A DNA stretch of 6,198 bases from an uncultured Prevotella sp. (GTDB taxonomy: Bacteria; Bacteroidota; Bacteroidia; Bacteroidales; Bacteroidaceae). Below the pieces are notes generated by a model, which saw only the letters and a program-made list of their open reading frames with translations, was not told the DNA's origin and made no database searches. Positions 5,699 to 6,198 of this stretch are shown piece by piece. The translations under genes were made by a program, and so were the position numbers. The stretch is taken from contig CAJLYG010000184.1 in NCBI GenBank assembly GCA_905210845.1, positions 1-6,198 of the forward strand. Reading direction: 5' to 3'. Within the stretch, counting starts at the first letter, position 1; every line of letters starts with the position of its first letter.

Positions 5699-6198
5699 TT
5701 ATCCTTTCTTTACTTGTTCGGATGCGCCACTATGTCCGTCCACGGCTTTCCGCATGTACGCATGGTAGGCTTGGTTGACTGCTTTCAGGAAAGCACGGCT
5801 GGTAATGGTGGAAGCCGTGATGGCATCGACGTCTCCCCCATCCTTACTGACAGCCAGGTCGCCCTTTGCCGGACTTTTTCCGATAATGTTGCCTTTCCCA
5901 TCTTTCTGGAACCACTGCCCTGCCTTGGCACCTAAGCCAGGCGTTTCCGAGGAGGACAGAATGGTGTAGCCTAAGATCGTGCCTTGAGGGTCGAAGCCAA
6001 CCAACACTTTCAGGTCGCCTCCGAAACCTTGTGTCGTGCTCTCCACGGCTGCACCGATTTCCTTCCCGTCCTGGGCTGTCTTATGGACGACAAAAAGATA
6101 AGTCTTCCCGCCCATCTCCTGCCGGATCGTATCATTGGATGTAACGCGCAGGCTGCCGCCGCCCATCACAAGGATTTTACAGGATTATTCTGCAAAAC
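5699..6198 (-). CDS. rnfG: Rnf complex FMN-binding subunit RnfG, 5' part cut off and reading frame interrupted near the edge
   Basis: RnfG carries a covalently bound FMN outside the membrane and passes electrons through the Rnf complex. The open frame runs from about 6184 to the stop at 5699. It shows the FMN-binding domain: GAAVESTTQGFGGDLKVLVG, then SSSETPGLGAKAGQWF, and the flavinylation segment DAITASTITSRAF, where the Thr coded at 5809-5807 is the expected FMN-carrying residue. The family has an N-terminal membrane anchor, which would lie beyond the right edge. In-frame upstream there is a TAA at 6187-6185. The next frame reads VLQNNPVKSL and then stops at TGA 6168-6166; joined to the main frame it gives a plausible RnfG stretch running into MGGGSLRV. 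GTG 6169 or ATG 6166 could start a shorter product without an anchor. The identity is sure; whether the gene is intact is not. Confidence 0.85.

Noticed and set aside
6164..6198. Programmed -1 frameshift in rnfG at the GTA AAA TCC site
   Set aside because: Re-reading one A would join the frames, but there is no true slippery heptamer, rnfG is not known for recoding, and only 29 nt upstream are visible. A simple indel explains it better.

Overview
This window looks like a chromosomal piece of a Bacteroidales bacterium, most likely Prevotella or a close relative. The reasons are the Bacteroidetes-type promoter elements (TAnnTTTG at -7, and TTTG at -33 in the best case), AT-rich start regions mostly without Shine-Dalgarno sequences, a long Ala/Lys/Glu tail on ribosomal protein S16, and an Rnf operon ending in G-E-A order. 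The genus is inferred from overall resemblance, not from a marker search. Every supported gene lies on the minus strand, so the window reads from right to left.

Right end (4503-6198): the end of an rnf operon, rnfG-rnfE-rnfA, packed with gaps of 3 and 5 nt. These are subunits of the membrane ferredoxin:NAD+ oxidoreductase that pumps Na+ or H+. All three minus-strand frames entering from the right edge hit stops within 33 nt, so the N-terminal part of RnfG is not continuous with the rest as written. A G+C-rich gene-free patch with a long inverted repeat (4429-4477) follows rnfA.

Middle (2345-4280): two single-gene units, galE (UDP-glucose 4-epimerase) and rpsP (30S ribosomal protein S16). Each has its own -7 promoter element and an intrinsic terminator; galE has two hairpins in series.

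Left end (1-2328): a two-gene unit, a SprT-like zinc metallopeptidase overlapping by 13 bp a secreted two-domain esterase (alpha/beta-hydrolase plus SGNH hydrolase) that runs off the left edge. Its promoter at 2131-2162 matches the Bacteroidetes consensus very well. The leader of about 110 nt ends in a terminator-like hairpin with six U's just before the sprT-like start codon, which suggests attenuation.

The most unusual element is in the 388-base gene-free stretch 2015-2402. A short motif, roughly CGAAAGGTCATC, recurs five times at exactly 22-bp steps (2215, 2237, 2259, 2281, 2303), with a weaker sixth copy at 2195, and with unrelated sequence between copies. It lies upstream of the sprT-like promoter and downstream of the rpsP terminator. 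It is non-coding and is not a CRISPR; a row of protein-binding sites two helical turns apart is the simplest reading.
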